From Alistipes sp. CAG:435 (lineage in GTDB: Bacteria; Bacteroidota; Bacteroidia; Bacteroidales; UBA932), in NCBI GenBank assembly GCA_000433355.1, contig FR893154.1:62001-126000 (forward strand): a stretch of 64,000 bases of DNA, in the 5' to 3' direction. Position numbers and translations under genes: made by a program. Position 1 is the stretch's first letter. Every line of letters begins with the position of its first letter. The notes beneath the pieces are model-generated. The model ran no database searches and was not told the DNA's origin. It saw only the letters and a program-made list of their open reading frames with translations. Below are positions 1-7,902 of this stretch, piece by piece.

Positions 1-110
1 TCTATCTGTAGTAGAATTGCCAGTTGTTGAACCTGCCGTTTTTTTACACCTGCCTGTCGTTGTTGTCGTCGCAACGGGCCCTTGGCGGATAACTAATTGA
101 AAACCAATGA

Positions 111-188
111 ATAAAGCAAGTTCGTGGTGTGGGATTCAGCACCACGAACTTGCTTAGGTTGTTGATATTCATATATTTGCGTGCCACG
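111..188 (+). repeat. Hairpin repeat with conserved tail, copy 1
   Basis: Perfect 16-base stem (114-129 pairs with 140-155) around a 10-base loop, preceded by ATAA and followed by a tail GTTGTTGATATTCATA...GTGCCACG. The same layout with a different stem sequence occurs at 1411-1490 (same strand) and 62750-62842 (opposite strand). Stem bases differ between copies but remain paired, so the structure rather than the stem sequence is conserved. Confidence 0.85.
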
Positions 189-212
189 CTTTCTGATTGC
201 GATTGCAGGCAG

Positions 213-230
213 AGAGCCTGTCGAAGCGAT
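213..230 (-). repeat. REP-like half element
   Basis: GAGCCTGTCGAAGCGATG is the complement of one side of the GGTCGCT-TCGACAGGCTC-AGCGACC palindrome seen complete at 60368-60391 and 55427-55451. The outer arm is only partly kept here. Confidence 0.5.
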
Positions 231-558
231 GTTAGTTGGACAAGTTCACTAACCGCTCTGTGCCTCAATTATAAACTAACGAAATAAGCCTTTATTAAGC
301 ATTGTGATATTCTTAATGTTAGACATTTGAATGATTACAACGTAAGTTTCCTGAGAGGAAAGTCCTCGCAAAAGGTGGCACTGTAAACTGAATCAGTGAA
401 TCTGTAAAGAGAAACAGTTGAATCGAAGGACGGATGTAAACCAGTTCAGAGATGCTGTAAAGTATATCAGGTAAACAACCTCTAAAGTGTCAACCACCAT
501 TCTTAGGGAAGGTCACTGTTGCGAATATGATGATAATAATTGATATGATTCGCTTTTA

Positions 559-588
559 TTTGTAAGATAAAAACGTTTTGTATATTTG
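559..588 (+). promoter_or_regulatory. Bacteroidetes sigma-ABfr promoter of the 616 lipoprotein
   Basis: TTTG at 559-562, an 18-base gap, then TATATTTG at 581-588. This matches the Bacteroidetes primary sigma consensus TTTG-N19-21-TAnnTTTG apart from a gap one base short. The start codon at 616 lies about 20 bases past the expected transcription start. Confidence 0.7.
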
Positions 589-615
589 TAAATCCTGTAA
601 AAGAAAAATATTGGT

Positions 616-1398
616 ATGCATTTAACACAATTACTTATGATAAGCCAATCGAGACTAATTAAGATAGTTGCAGGTGTTCTATCTTTACTATGTGTGGTAG
701 GGTGTGATTTTGCGAAAATGAAGAAGTGTCCTTCTTATGTAGCAACGTATATTGATATTCAAGGATTGAAATTAGAGACAACTTCTGACAAGATGAGTGT
801 TGAGGTAAATCCTTCACAAGGTTTTAGCAACGAATATGATTTCTTGGCAGAAGATTCTAAATTTGCCTATAAATATGAAAGTTTGTGTCGTAAGCACAAC
901 GATCTTTCATATAATCAGAAAATAAGTGTAATTAATGGTTATGATTTTACGGCTCAGACATTTCTATCGGAGGATTTTGACTCTATAAAAGTCACATCTG
1001 ACAAGGATTATGACGAAAAGCATCCAGCAGGTGAAAGCCTTAATGACTTATGTAGGTTCGTGGCGTTTTCTCCTTATAAGTTCATATCCAGCGGCTATAA
1101 AGACTACTACAACTACTCAAAGGATAATGTTTCAAAGACTCTCGCAAAACTTGCAGGTTATTTGGGAATATCTGAAGGTCAAAAACTTACTTGTCATCCT
1201 ATAGACAAAATGCTGTCAGATGTGACAGCGAAGGATTTGATTCTGCTCGGTTATGACAATCCGTATCCGTTGTTCAGGTTACATTTTGAGAGTAAACCTG
1301 TTGTTTCAGGTGAGCATCAGATAACAGTGGAAGTCTGTACGGATGAGGGTAAAATCTACACCGCTACAATCACTATGAATTTTGTGGCGGACAACTGA
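616..1398 (+). CDS. AT-rich hypothetical lipoprotein
   Basis: A 260-residue protein of unknown function. The N-terminus has a hydrophobic segment ending in a lipobox-like VVGC, so it should be exported and lipid-anchored; a second possible start is the ATG at 637. No family was recognised. The mature part is rich in Tyr, Asp and Lys, has several cysteines, and ends in a predicted beta-rich stretch (ITVEV...YTATITMNF). Its codons are clearly more A/T-rich than those of ychF and galK next door. It sits alone between two direct copies of the hairpin repeat (111-188 and 1411-1490), which suggests acquired or exchangeable DNA. Confident as a gene, not as to function. Confidence 0.75.
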   Translation: MHLTQLLMISQSRLIKIVAGVLSLLCVVGCDFAKMKKCPSYVATYIDIQGLKLETTSDKMSVEVNPSQGFSNEYDFLAEDSKFAYKYESLCRKHNDLSYNQKISVINGYDFTAQTFLSEDFDSIKVTSDKDYDEKHPAGESLNDLCRFVAFSPYKFISSGYKDYYNYSKDNVSKTLAKLAGYLGISEGQKLTCHPIDKMLSDVTAKDLILLGYDNPYPLFRLHFESKPVVSGEHQITVEVCTDEGKIYTATITMNFVADN

Positions 1399-1410
1399 TT
1401 GTCTGTCAAT

Positions 1411-1490
1411 TAATAAAGCAAGTACCTTGTGTGTAAATCCGCACAAGGTACTTGCTTATGTTGTTGATATTTATGGACTTGTCTGCCACG
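1411..1490 (+). repeat. Hairpin repeat with conserved tail, copy 2
   Basis: A 16-base perfect stem (1416-1431 with 1442-1457) around a 10-base loop, preceded by TAATAA and followed by ATGTTGTTGATATT...CTTGTCTGCCACG. The outer seven stem bases (AAGCAAG) match copy 1; most of the inner stem is different and compensated. The tail runs into eight T residues just before the ychF stop codon, so on the plus strand it may also end transcription of the lipoprotein gene. Confidence 0.85.
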
Positions 1491-1496
1491 TTTTTT

Positions 1497-2600
1497 TTAG
1501 ACGTTAAAGAGGAAGTGCATGATGTCGCCGTCCTGGACGACATATTCCTTGCCTTCGGTGGCGAGCTTTCCGGCGGCTCTGACGGCACTTTCGCTGCCGA
1601 GTGTGACGAAATCATCGTACTTGATGACTTCCGCCCTGATGAATCCCTTCTCGAAGTCCGTGTGGATGACTCCGGCGGCTTTAGGTGCCTTGTCACCCTT
1701 GTGGATTGTCCATGCGCGGCACTCATCGGATCCTGCCGTGAAGAATGTCTGGAGCCCGAGCAGATGGTAGGCTCCCTGGATCAGTCTCACGACACCGGAT
1801 TCTTTCAGCCCCATCTCCTCAAGGAACATCTGACGGTCCTCATAGGAGTCCATCTCGGCGATTTCGGATTCGGTCTTGGCTGAGATCACGAGAATCTCCG
1901 CGTTCTCTTCCTTGACAGCCTCACGGACGGCGTCCACATACTTGTTGCCGTTGACAGCCGAGGCGTCGTCCACGTTGCATACGTACATCACCGGCTTGTT
2001 GGTCAGAAGGAAAAGATCCTTGGCCATAGCGGCCTCCTCCTCGTTGATGAACTCTACGGTCCTGCACGATTTGCCCTGCTCAAGGGCTTCCTTGTAGCGG
2101 AGCAGAAGGGCGACAAGCTTCTTGGCGTCCTTGTCTCCTCCGGTCGTTGCCTGTTTCTGGCTTTTTGCAAGACGTGACTCAACCGTCTCAAGATCCTTGA
2201 TCTGGAGTTCCGTGTCAACTACCTCCTTGTCCCTGACAGGGTCAACGCTGCCATCCACGTGAACAACGTTGCCGTCATCGAAGCATCTGAGCACGTGAAG
2301 GATTGCATCAGTCTCTCGGATGTTGGCAAGAAACTGGTTTCCAAGTCCTTCTCCCTTGCTGGCTCCCTTCACGAGACCGGCGATGTCCACGATGTCAACA
2401 GTGGCCGGCACGACGGTCTTAGGCTTGCACATGTCCGCAAGCACCTCCAGCCTCTTGTCCGGAACGTTCGTCGAGCCAAGATTAGGCTCGATTGTACAGA
2501 AAGGAAAGTTCGCGCTCTGGGCCTTGCCTGAGCTTACACAGTTGAACAAAGTTGACTTGCCTACGTTCGGAAGTCCGACTATTCCGCATTTCAAAGACAT
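1497..2600 (-). CDS. ychF: Redox-regulated ATPase / ribosome-binding YchF
   Basis: Obg-related P-loop protein of 367 residues, the usual family length. The Walker A motif GLPNVGKST is at residues 9-17, followed by the G3-like DIVDIAGLVKGAS, a coiled-coil insertion and the C-terminal TGS domain (about residues 280-365, ending in DGDIMHFLFNV). YchF is a conserved cytosolic ATPase that binds ribosomes and affects translation and stress responses. It stands alone: the plus-strand gene at 2902 is divergent. A -7 box lies at 2641-2648. Confidence 0.97.
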   Translation of the reverse strand: MSLKCGIVGLPNVGKSTLFNCVSSGKAQSANFPFCTIEPNLGSTNVPDKRLEVLADMCKPKTVVPATVDIVDIAGLVKGASKGEGLGNQFLANIRETDAILHVLRCFDDGNVVHVDGSVDPVRDKEVVDTELQIKDLETVESRLAKSQKQATTGGDKDAKKLVALLLRYKEALEQGKSCRTVEFINEEEAAMAKDLFLLTNKPVMYVCNVDDASAVNGNKYVDAVREAVKEENAEILVISAKTESEIAEMDSYEDRQMFLEEMGLKESGVVRLIQGAYHLLGLQTFFTAGSDECRAWTIHKGDKAPKAAGVIHTDFEKGFIRAEVIKYDDFVTLGSESAVRAAGKLATEGKEYVVQDGDIMHFLFNV

Positions 2601-2640
2601 ATCCTATTAAGTTCTTAAATCAATAAAATTTATTTTATGA

Positions 2641-2648
2641 CAAAGATA
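2641..2648 (-). promoter_or_regulatory. -7 box of the ychF promoter
   Basis: TATCTTTG on the minus strand, 41 bases upstream of the ychF ATG. No clear TTTG -33 box at the usual distance. Confidence 0.5.
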
Positions 2649-2901
2649 CGAATAATGAATCTGTTTTGATTTGTTTTAGTAATCCTTTTTAAGAAGATAA
2701 ATTTTTACCAAATCTTTGGCAATATGTTATTTTACAGTTAATTAAGCTGCACTTTGCAAAAGATTGCCAACTAATTTCCAAATGATTGCCAAGGTTGGTA
2801 TGGATAAAAAACATTCAAATCTCAAAAAGAACATGTCATAAAAAAAGTTTTTCTGTTTCTTTTCGTTATTTACGTTTTTGCTCTGCATATTTGCTGGCGG
2901 A

Positions 2902-3930
2902 ATGAAAAGGATGCTCATCATACTGTCTGCGCTTCTTCTCTTCCGGCCAGCCTACGATGTTTCTGTCTTTCATAGTTTTAGTTTTGGATCCAGGGTGGCA
3001 GGAAGAGAAGGTCAGACACTTGTCATGTTCTGGAATCTGGAGAATCTCTTTGATTGGCGCAGGGACAGCCTTAACGGAAGCGAGTCCGAGGCTGAATTTA
3101 CCTCATTCGGTAAAAAGCATTGGACAAAACGCAGGTTCACGGCGAAATGCAATGCGATAGCGAAGTCGATATTCTGGATAAAGGACCGCGAGGGCGCGCT
3201 TCCAGACGTTATAGGAATCGCCGAGGTGGAAAACCGTTTTGTTCTCAAAAGGCTTTTGGAGGACACGCCTCTCTACAAGACAGACTACGAGATCGTGCAT
3301 TTTGACTCTCCTGACCCGCGTGGGATTGATGTTGCCCTTCTTTACAGATTATCCAGACTTGAACTGCTTCAGGCTGTGCCTTTGAGAGTCGGGGGTGGGG
3401 CTGACCCTCCGTTGAGGACCAGGGATATTCTTTTGACAAAATTCCGGAGGCAGGACGGGGACAGTGTGGCGTTTCTGGTGAATCACCATCCGTCCAAATA
3501 CGGCGGCAAGACCAATGACAGGCGCAAGATGGCTCTCCTGAGATTGAGGAACGCCACTGACTCGCTTCAAAATGCCGGCTTAAGGAATATAGTCGCGATG
3601 GGTGACTTCAACGACACTCCCGAGAATCCGGCTTTCGGAATATTGACTGACGGACAGCCTTATCCTTTGTTGAACATTGCGGCTCCGTTGGCGGAAAGAG
3701 GTGAGGGAACGATAAGATATTCAGGTAAATGGGAGATGATTGACATGTTCTTCGCTTCGGAGAACCTTATGCTGAACGGGCATATTCATGGAATGAAAGT
3801 TTTGAGGTTGCCGTTTCTGATGACGCGGGACAATGCTCATTCTGGGGAAAAACCGCTCCGGACGTACTCTGGACCACGCTACATAGGGGGAGTGAGTGAT
3901 CATTGTCCGATTGTTGTGAGGATTCGGTAG
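2902..3930 (+). CDS. Secreted endonuclease/exonuclease/phosphatase family protein
   Basis: A 342-residue protein of the EEP (DNase I-like) fold. Visible motifs, numbered from the ATG at 2902: metal-binding WNLENLF (E47), the catalytic Asp/Asn in GDFND (234-238), and the closing SDHCP (D333, H334). An N-terminal hydrophobic stretch suggests export to the periplasm. In this family substrates range from DNA to sugar-phosphates and lipids, so the substrate is unknown. An upstream in-frame TTG at 2878 is possible, but the ATG leaves a normal signal peptide. Only 102 bases separate it from galK, which has its own -7 box. Confidence 0.85.
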   Translation: MKRMLIILSALLLFRPAYDVSVFHSFSFGSRVAGREGQTLVMFWNLENLFDWRRDSLNGSESEAEFTSFGKKHWTKRRFTAKCNAIAKSIFWIKDREGALPDVIGIAEVENRFVLKRLLEDTPLYKTDYEIVHFDSPDPRGIDVALLYRLSRLELLQAVPLRVGGGADPPLRTRDILLTKFRRQDGDSVAFLVNHHPSKYGGKTNDRRKMALLRLRNATDSLQNAGLRNIVAMGDFNDTPENPAFGILTDGQPYPLLNIAAPLAERGEGTIRYSGKWEMIDMFFASENLMLNGHIHGMKVLRLPFLMTRDNAHSGEKPLRTYSGPRYIGGVSDHCPIVVRIR

Positions 3931-3948
3931 ATAATCAATAAAAAGTGT

Positions 3949-3956
3949 TAAATTTG
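3949..3956 (+). promoter_or_regulatory. -7 box of the galK promoter
   Basis: TAAATTTG, a match to TAnnTTTG, 76 bases before the galK start. The -33 region (TTCG at 3923-3926, gap 22) is weak. Confidence 0.4.
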
Positions 3957-4032
3957 TCTCATTGGAAGCCGTCTCGGTCGTTGTGGTCGAAAGGATTTCA
4001 TTAAACGAACAAAACTTAAAAAATCACATAAT

Positions 4033-5184
4033 ATGGAAATGAAAACCAGAATCAGAGAGAAATTCAAGACTCTCTTCGGCGCTGAAGGCGAAGTGTTCGC
4101 TTCGGCTGGCCGCATCAATCTTATCGGTGAGCACACTGACTACAACGGTGGTTACGTTTTCCCTGGAGCCATTGATCGCGGAATCATGGCTGAGGTGAAA
4201 CTGAACGGTACCCAGAAAGTCAGAGCTTTCTCGCTTGACTATGATGAATATGTTGAGTTTGGACTCAATGAGGAGGACAAGCCTAAGCAGCAGTGGGCCA
4301 GATACATCTTCGGAGTGTGCAGGGAAACCGTGAAGCGTGGCGGAAAGGTAGAGGGCTTTGACACAGTCTTCGCCGGTGACGTTCCTCTGGGAGCCGGACT
4401 TTCCTCATCCGCCGCTCTTGAGAGTACATTCGCTTATGCCATCAACTACCTGTTCGACAACAAGATCGACAAGTTTGACCTTGCCAAGATCGGTCAGTCA
4501 ACCGAGCATAACTACTGTGGCGTGAAATGCGGAATCATGGATCAGTTCGCATCTATTTTCGGAAAAAAGGGCAGCCTTATCCGTCTTAATTGCAAGACAT
4601 TGGAGTACAAGTACTTTCCGTTCGATCCGAAGGGCTACAAACTGGTTCTTGTTGACTCTTGCGTGAAACATGAGCTGGCCTCTTCGGCGTATAACAAGAG
4701 GAGGGAGTCCTGCGAGAACGCCGCAAGGGCCATCAGGAAGAATCATCCGGAAGTGGAGTTCCTCAGCGACGCCAAGAGAGTTTGGCTTGAGGAGGTTCGT
4801 GAGGAGATTCCTGCGGAGGATTTTCTCAGGGCTGAATATGTCATCGGAGAGGTTCAGAGAGTCCTTGACGTGTGCGACGCCCTTGAAAGAGGTGACTACG
4901 AGATCGTCGGCGAGATGATGTACCAGACTCATTTCGGACTGAGCAAGCTCTACGAGGTCAGCTGCGAGGAACTTGATTTTCTCAACAAGCTTGCCCGCAA
5001 GTGCGAGGTGACCGGTTCACGCGTGATGGGTGGCGGCTTCGGAGGCTGTACGATCAACCTCGTGAAGGATGAGCTCTACGACGCGTTCATCGCTGCGGTC
5101 AAGGAGCAGTTCCCTGCCAAGTTCGGTCACGATCCTAAGTTCTACGACGTAGTGATCAGCGACGGTGCAAGAAAAGTTGAATAA
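4033..5184 (+). CDS. galK: Galactokinase
   Basis: Phosphorylates D-galactose to galactose 1-phosphate with ATP, the first kinase step of the Leloir pathway, in the cytosol. The 383-residue protein has the three GHMP-kinase signatures: the galactokinase motif GRINLIGEHTDYNGG (residues 26-40), the ATP-binding VPLGAGLSSSAALE (117-130) and GSRVMGGGFGG (328-338). Start at 4033; a second ATG two codons later is also possible. No galM, galT or galactose transporter is next to it. A strong hairpin follows at 5208. Confidence 0.97.
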   Translation: MEMKTRIREKFKTLFGAEGEVFASAGRINLIGEHTDYNGGYVFPGAIDRGIMAEVKLNGTQKVRAFSLDYDEYVEFGLNEEDKPKQQWARYIFGVCRETVKRGGKVEGFDTVFAGDVPLGAGLSSSAALESTFAYAINYLFDNKIDKFDLAKIGQSTEHNYCGVKCGIMDQFASIFGKKGSLIRLNCKTLEYKYFPFDPKGYKLVLVDSCVKHELASSAYNKRRESCENAARAIRKNHPEVEFLSDAKRVWLEEVREEIPAEDFLRAEYVIGEVQRVLDVCDALERGDYEIVGEMMYQTHFGLSKLYEVSCEELDFLNKLARKCEVTGSRVMGGGFGGCTINLVKDELYDAFIAAVKEQFPAKFGHDPKFYDVVISDGARKVE

Positions 5185-5207
5185 TATCTAATTTTACTTA
5201 ATACGAC

Positions 5208-5243
5208 AAAGGGTCGCACGGGATTGTTCCTCTGCGGCCCTTT
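5208..5243. terminator. Hairpin between galK and GH78
   Basis: AAAGGGTCGCA pairs with TGCGGCCCTTT (one mismatch) around a 14-base loop. It lies between converging galK and the rhamnosidase gene and could serve both strands. Confidence 0.7.
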
Positions 5244-5265
5244 CAAATTTTATGCAAGTACGGTG

Positions 5266-7902
5266 CTATTGCTTGATCTTGAATGTGTAGCGTCCGCATG
5301 TGAGTTCTCTTTCCCCATCAGGAAGTGTCAAATAAGCGATGGAATTTGACGGAACGGTCACTGAATACGTGATTGTACGCCTTTTTCTGATCCATTCTGA
5401 ACGGATCTCTCCGTTGGGAGACCGGAAGGAAGCCTCGAAATGATCGAGACCCTTGGCGAAGCCTGGCTTGACATTGAACCTGTAGAATCCTGGATGGTTT
5501 TCGTCAGGAGTTATGCCTGCCAGAGACTTGTAGAACCAGGCGTTTATCTCTCCGAACATCATGTGGTTGAGAGAGAGGTCCTTGATTCTGGTAAGATCCC
5601 AGTTCTCATAGAACGTGGTGCCTTCGTTCTTTAGCCAATAGCCCCATGAAGGATATTCCTGGCTTGATGCAAGGCTGAAAGCTAGATCAAGATGGCCGTT
5701 GTCACTTAGCGCTCCAAGAATGGCCTTGGAGCCGAGAAGGCCAACATCCAGACCTTTTTCACGAACGACGGCGGCAAGATTGTCAGCGACTTTTTGCCTG
5801 TACTCTTCTGGAACGATGTTCCAGTACAACGGCATGGCCAGTTCGGTCTCTGTTCCGGAAGCATAAATGGAGGTGTCGGGATTCAAATATTTTTTGTTGA
5901 TGAGATATTTGATTCTTTCAGCCAACTCTTTGTAGTGTAGTACATCTTCGTCATGTCCTGTGATGGCTGCGATCCTCGCCATCATCCTAGCGTCGTCATA
6001 GTAGTATATAGATGAGGTCAATTCGACCGACGATGTGGATTTGACAGGAATCCAATCGCCTAATCCCCAATCAGTAAGGCCTTCAGGATAAGTCCGTTCT
6101 ATGTAGTCCATGTAGGCTTTCATGTTGCCGTACATGGACCTGAGAAGGTGGTCGTCGCCATAGAACAGCCATGTTTTCCATGGAACGGCGATGTTCGTGC
6201 TTGTCCAGTCAGTGCCGTTGGCCCAATCGTAGCCCCATCCCGGAGACGGAATGATGTTCGGGTACACTCCGTTCGGCAGCTGTGCGTCCTTATGGTCATC
6301 CATCCATTTCTCGTAGACTGTGATGGGGTCATAATTGTAGAAGCCTAGGTCCATGGCGGCGTTTGTGTCTCCAGTCCAGCCATTCTTCTCCCTTTGCGGG
6401 CAATCTGTAGGATAGCCTACAAGGTTGCTGAGGTAGGAATAGCAAGATGCCTTCCAAAGCTTGTTTATGATCTCGCTGGACGTGTGTATGTGACCTTTTG
6501 TGGGAATGTCACTGTGGACGAAATATGCCGTGAGATTGTTTTCGTCAAGTACAGCAGGCCTGTCAATTGACGCTTCCACATACCTGAACCCTTTGTAGCC
6601 GAAACGTTGCCTGAACGACTCATCGCCATTTCCTCCAAGAGTGAATATGTCGGTGGCAAACGGTTCCTTGAGTGTGTCAGAATGGTAGAAGTAGTCGATG
6701 TTTTCAGTTGAGACGTGTCCGTTATCTTTAAGGAATTCTCCATGTTTGAGAGACACTGTCATGCCTCTTTCCCCTTTGATCCTCAGTTCTGTGACTCCGG
6801 AGATGTTCTGTCCGAAATCAAAAATATAGTCTTTGTCGGAGAGTTTTGTCACAGAGACAGCCTTGAGGGTGTCTACATCCCTTACGGGCCTCATTTGACG
6901 CGCTACAATCGTCTCCGATGGAGACACTGTAAGTTTCACATTGCTCCACCCGGAGTCGTCATAGCCTGGTTCCGACCATTTTCCCATGGCAAGTCTTCCG
7001 TCTGTGTGTTCTGCCGTGTAGATGTTATTGAACACGATTTCTGACAGATGTGTCTTCCAAGTCTTGTCTGAGATCACTGTTTGTACCGTGCCGTCTTCGT
7101 AGGTTATGCGAAGATCAAGGCAGAAAGACGGACGGTGTCTCCAAGGGGCTGTCTCGTAGTCCCATACGGCTACCGATTGATGGTTGTACCATCCGTTTCC
7201 CATCAGGACTCCTATCGTGTTTCCACCATTTCTTACAAGATCTGTCACATCTTTGGTGATGTAGAGTGTCCTTCTGTCATATCTGGTGAAATCAGGCTCC
7301 AGCCGCTCGTCTCCGACTTTCTTTCCATTCACATAGAGTTCAAAGAATCCAGCCGCCGCGATGTAGGCTTTAGCGGAGGCGATCCTGCCGTGGGTGCCGA
7401 AGTCTTTACGGAAAGCGCCGGCAGGCCTTGATTCCAAGTCCTTGGTGTCTGTTATCCACCAGCCTTTCCATTCAGACATGCTCATCAGACCTGTCTCGAA
7501 AAAGGCTGCGGGACTGGTTATGGTCTCTCCGTTCTCGTTTTGGGCCGAAACCTTCCACCAGTACCTTGTGTAAGGCATGAGTGCGGTCCCGGCATATTCA
7601 GCAAGCACTTTGTTTGATTTTACCAATCCTGAGTTCCAGACGTTCCCTGCTCCGTTCATCACGGAAGACGAGTCCGTGCCGACAATTATCTCGTAACCGG
7701 TCTGTGAGACTGTGCCTTCAGGAAGCACCCAGGAAAAACGAGGCTTATCAGTGTCTAGTCCGATAGGATTTTCAAGATGCTCGCATTGCATGCCTGTGAT
7801 CAGTCTTTCCTGCGCGGAAAGATCATCATTGAAAAAGATTCCAAATAATGCTGCCAGAACCATACTGAACGCTAGTCCGTTTGATTGCTTTCTCATATTC
7901 AT
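5266..7902 (-). CDS. Alpha-L-rhamnosidase, family GH78
   Basis: Removes terminal alpha-L-rhamnose from glycans, probably in the periplasm. The 878-residue protein starts with a signal peptide (to about residue 30, ending LSAQ). It then has the N-terminal beta-sandwich domains of bacterial rhamnosidases, the (alpha/alpha)6 barrel with the CPQREKNGWTGD region that carries the acidic catalytic residues, the EGTTFYENWD segment holding the probable general base, and a C-terminal beta domain. It overlaps the upstream HTCS gene by ATGA, so the two are co-translated. It is the only rhamnosidase in the locus and points to rhamnose in the target glycan. Confidence 0.93.
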   Translation of the reverse strand: MNMRKQSNGLAFSMVLAALFGIFFNDDLSAQERLITGMQCEHLENPIGLDTDKPRFSWVLPEGTVSQTGYEIIVGTDSSSVMNGAGNVWNSGLVKSNKVLAEYAGTALMPYTRYWWKVSAQNENGETITSPAAFFETGLMSMSEWKGWWITDTKDLESRPAGAFRKDFGTHGRIASAKAYIAAAGFFELYVNGKKVGDERLEPDFTRYDRRTLYITKDVTDLVRNGGNTIGVLMGNGWYNHQSVAVWDYETAPWRHRPSFCLDLRITYEDGTVQTVISDKTWKTHLSEIVFNNIYTAEHTDGRLAMGKWSEPGYDDSGWSNVKLTVSPSETIVARQMRPVRDVDTLKAVSVTKLSDKDYIFDFGQNISGVTELRIKGERGMTVSLKHGEFLKDNGHVSTENIDYFYHSDTLKEPFATDIFTLGGNGDESFRQRFGYKGFRYVEASIDRPAVLDENNLTAYFVHSDIPTKGHIHTSSEIINKLWKASCYSYLSNLVGYPTDCPQREKNGWTGDTNAAMDLGFYNYDPITVYEKWMDDHKDAQLPNGVYPNIIPSPGWGYDWANGTDWTSTNIAVPWKTWLFYGDDHLLRSMYGNMKAYMDYIERTYPEGLTDWGLGDWIPVKSTSSVELTSSIYYYDDARMMARIAAITGHDEDVLHYKELAERIKYLINKKYLNPDTSIYASGTETELAMPLYWNIVPEEYRQKVADNLAAVVREKGLDVGLLGSKAILGALSDNGHLDLAFSLASSQEYPSWGYWLKNEGTTFYENWDLTRIKDLSLNHMMFGEINAWFYKSLAGITPDENHPGFYRFNVKPGFAKGLDHFEASFRSPNGEIRSEWIRKRRTITYSVTVPSNSIAYLTLPDGERELTCGRYTFKIKQ

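Larger units (their letters stand above)
1..615. other. Intergenic region with repeats, no convincing gene
   Basis: No open frame here looks like a protein gene; the 74-codon minus-strand frame at 44-268 runs through the hairpin repeat and has no recognisable product. The stretch holds hairpin repeat copy 1 (111-188), a REP-like half element (213-230), an array of imperfect 21-30 base repeats around CTGTAAA (about 381-480), and the promoter of the next gene (559-588). Confidence 0.6.

Noticed and set aside
44..268. 74-codon minus-strand frame at the window start
   Set aside because: It is read through a hairpin repeat and a REP fragment, with no family likeness or start signal.
351..375. GAGGAAAGTCC string resembling the first conserved region of RNase P RNA
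   Set aside because: The string fits, but the partner region and the usual P-stems could not be found downstream, so I do not call rnpB.
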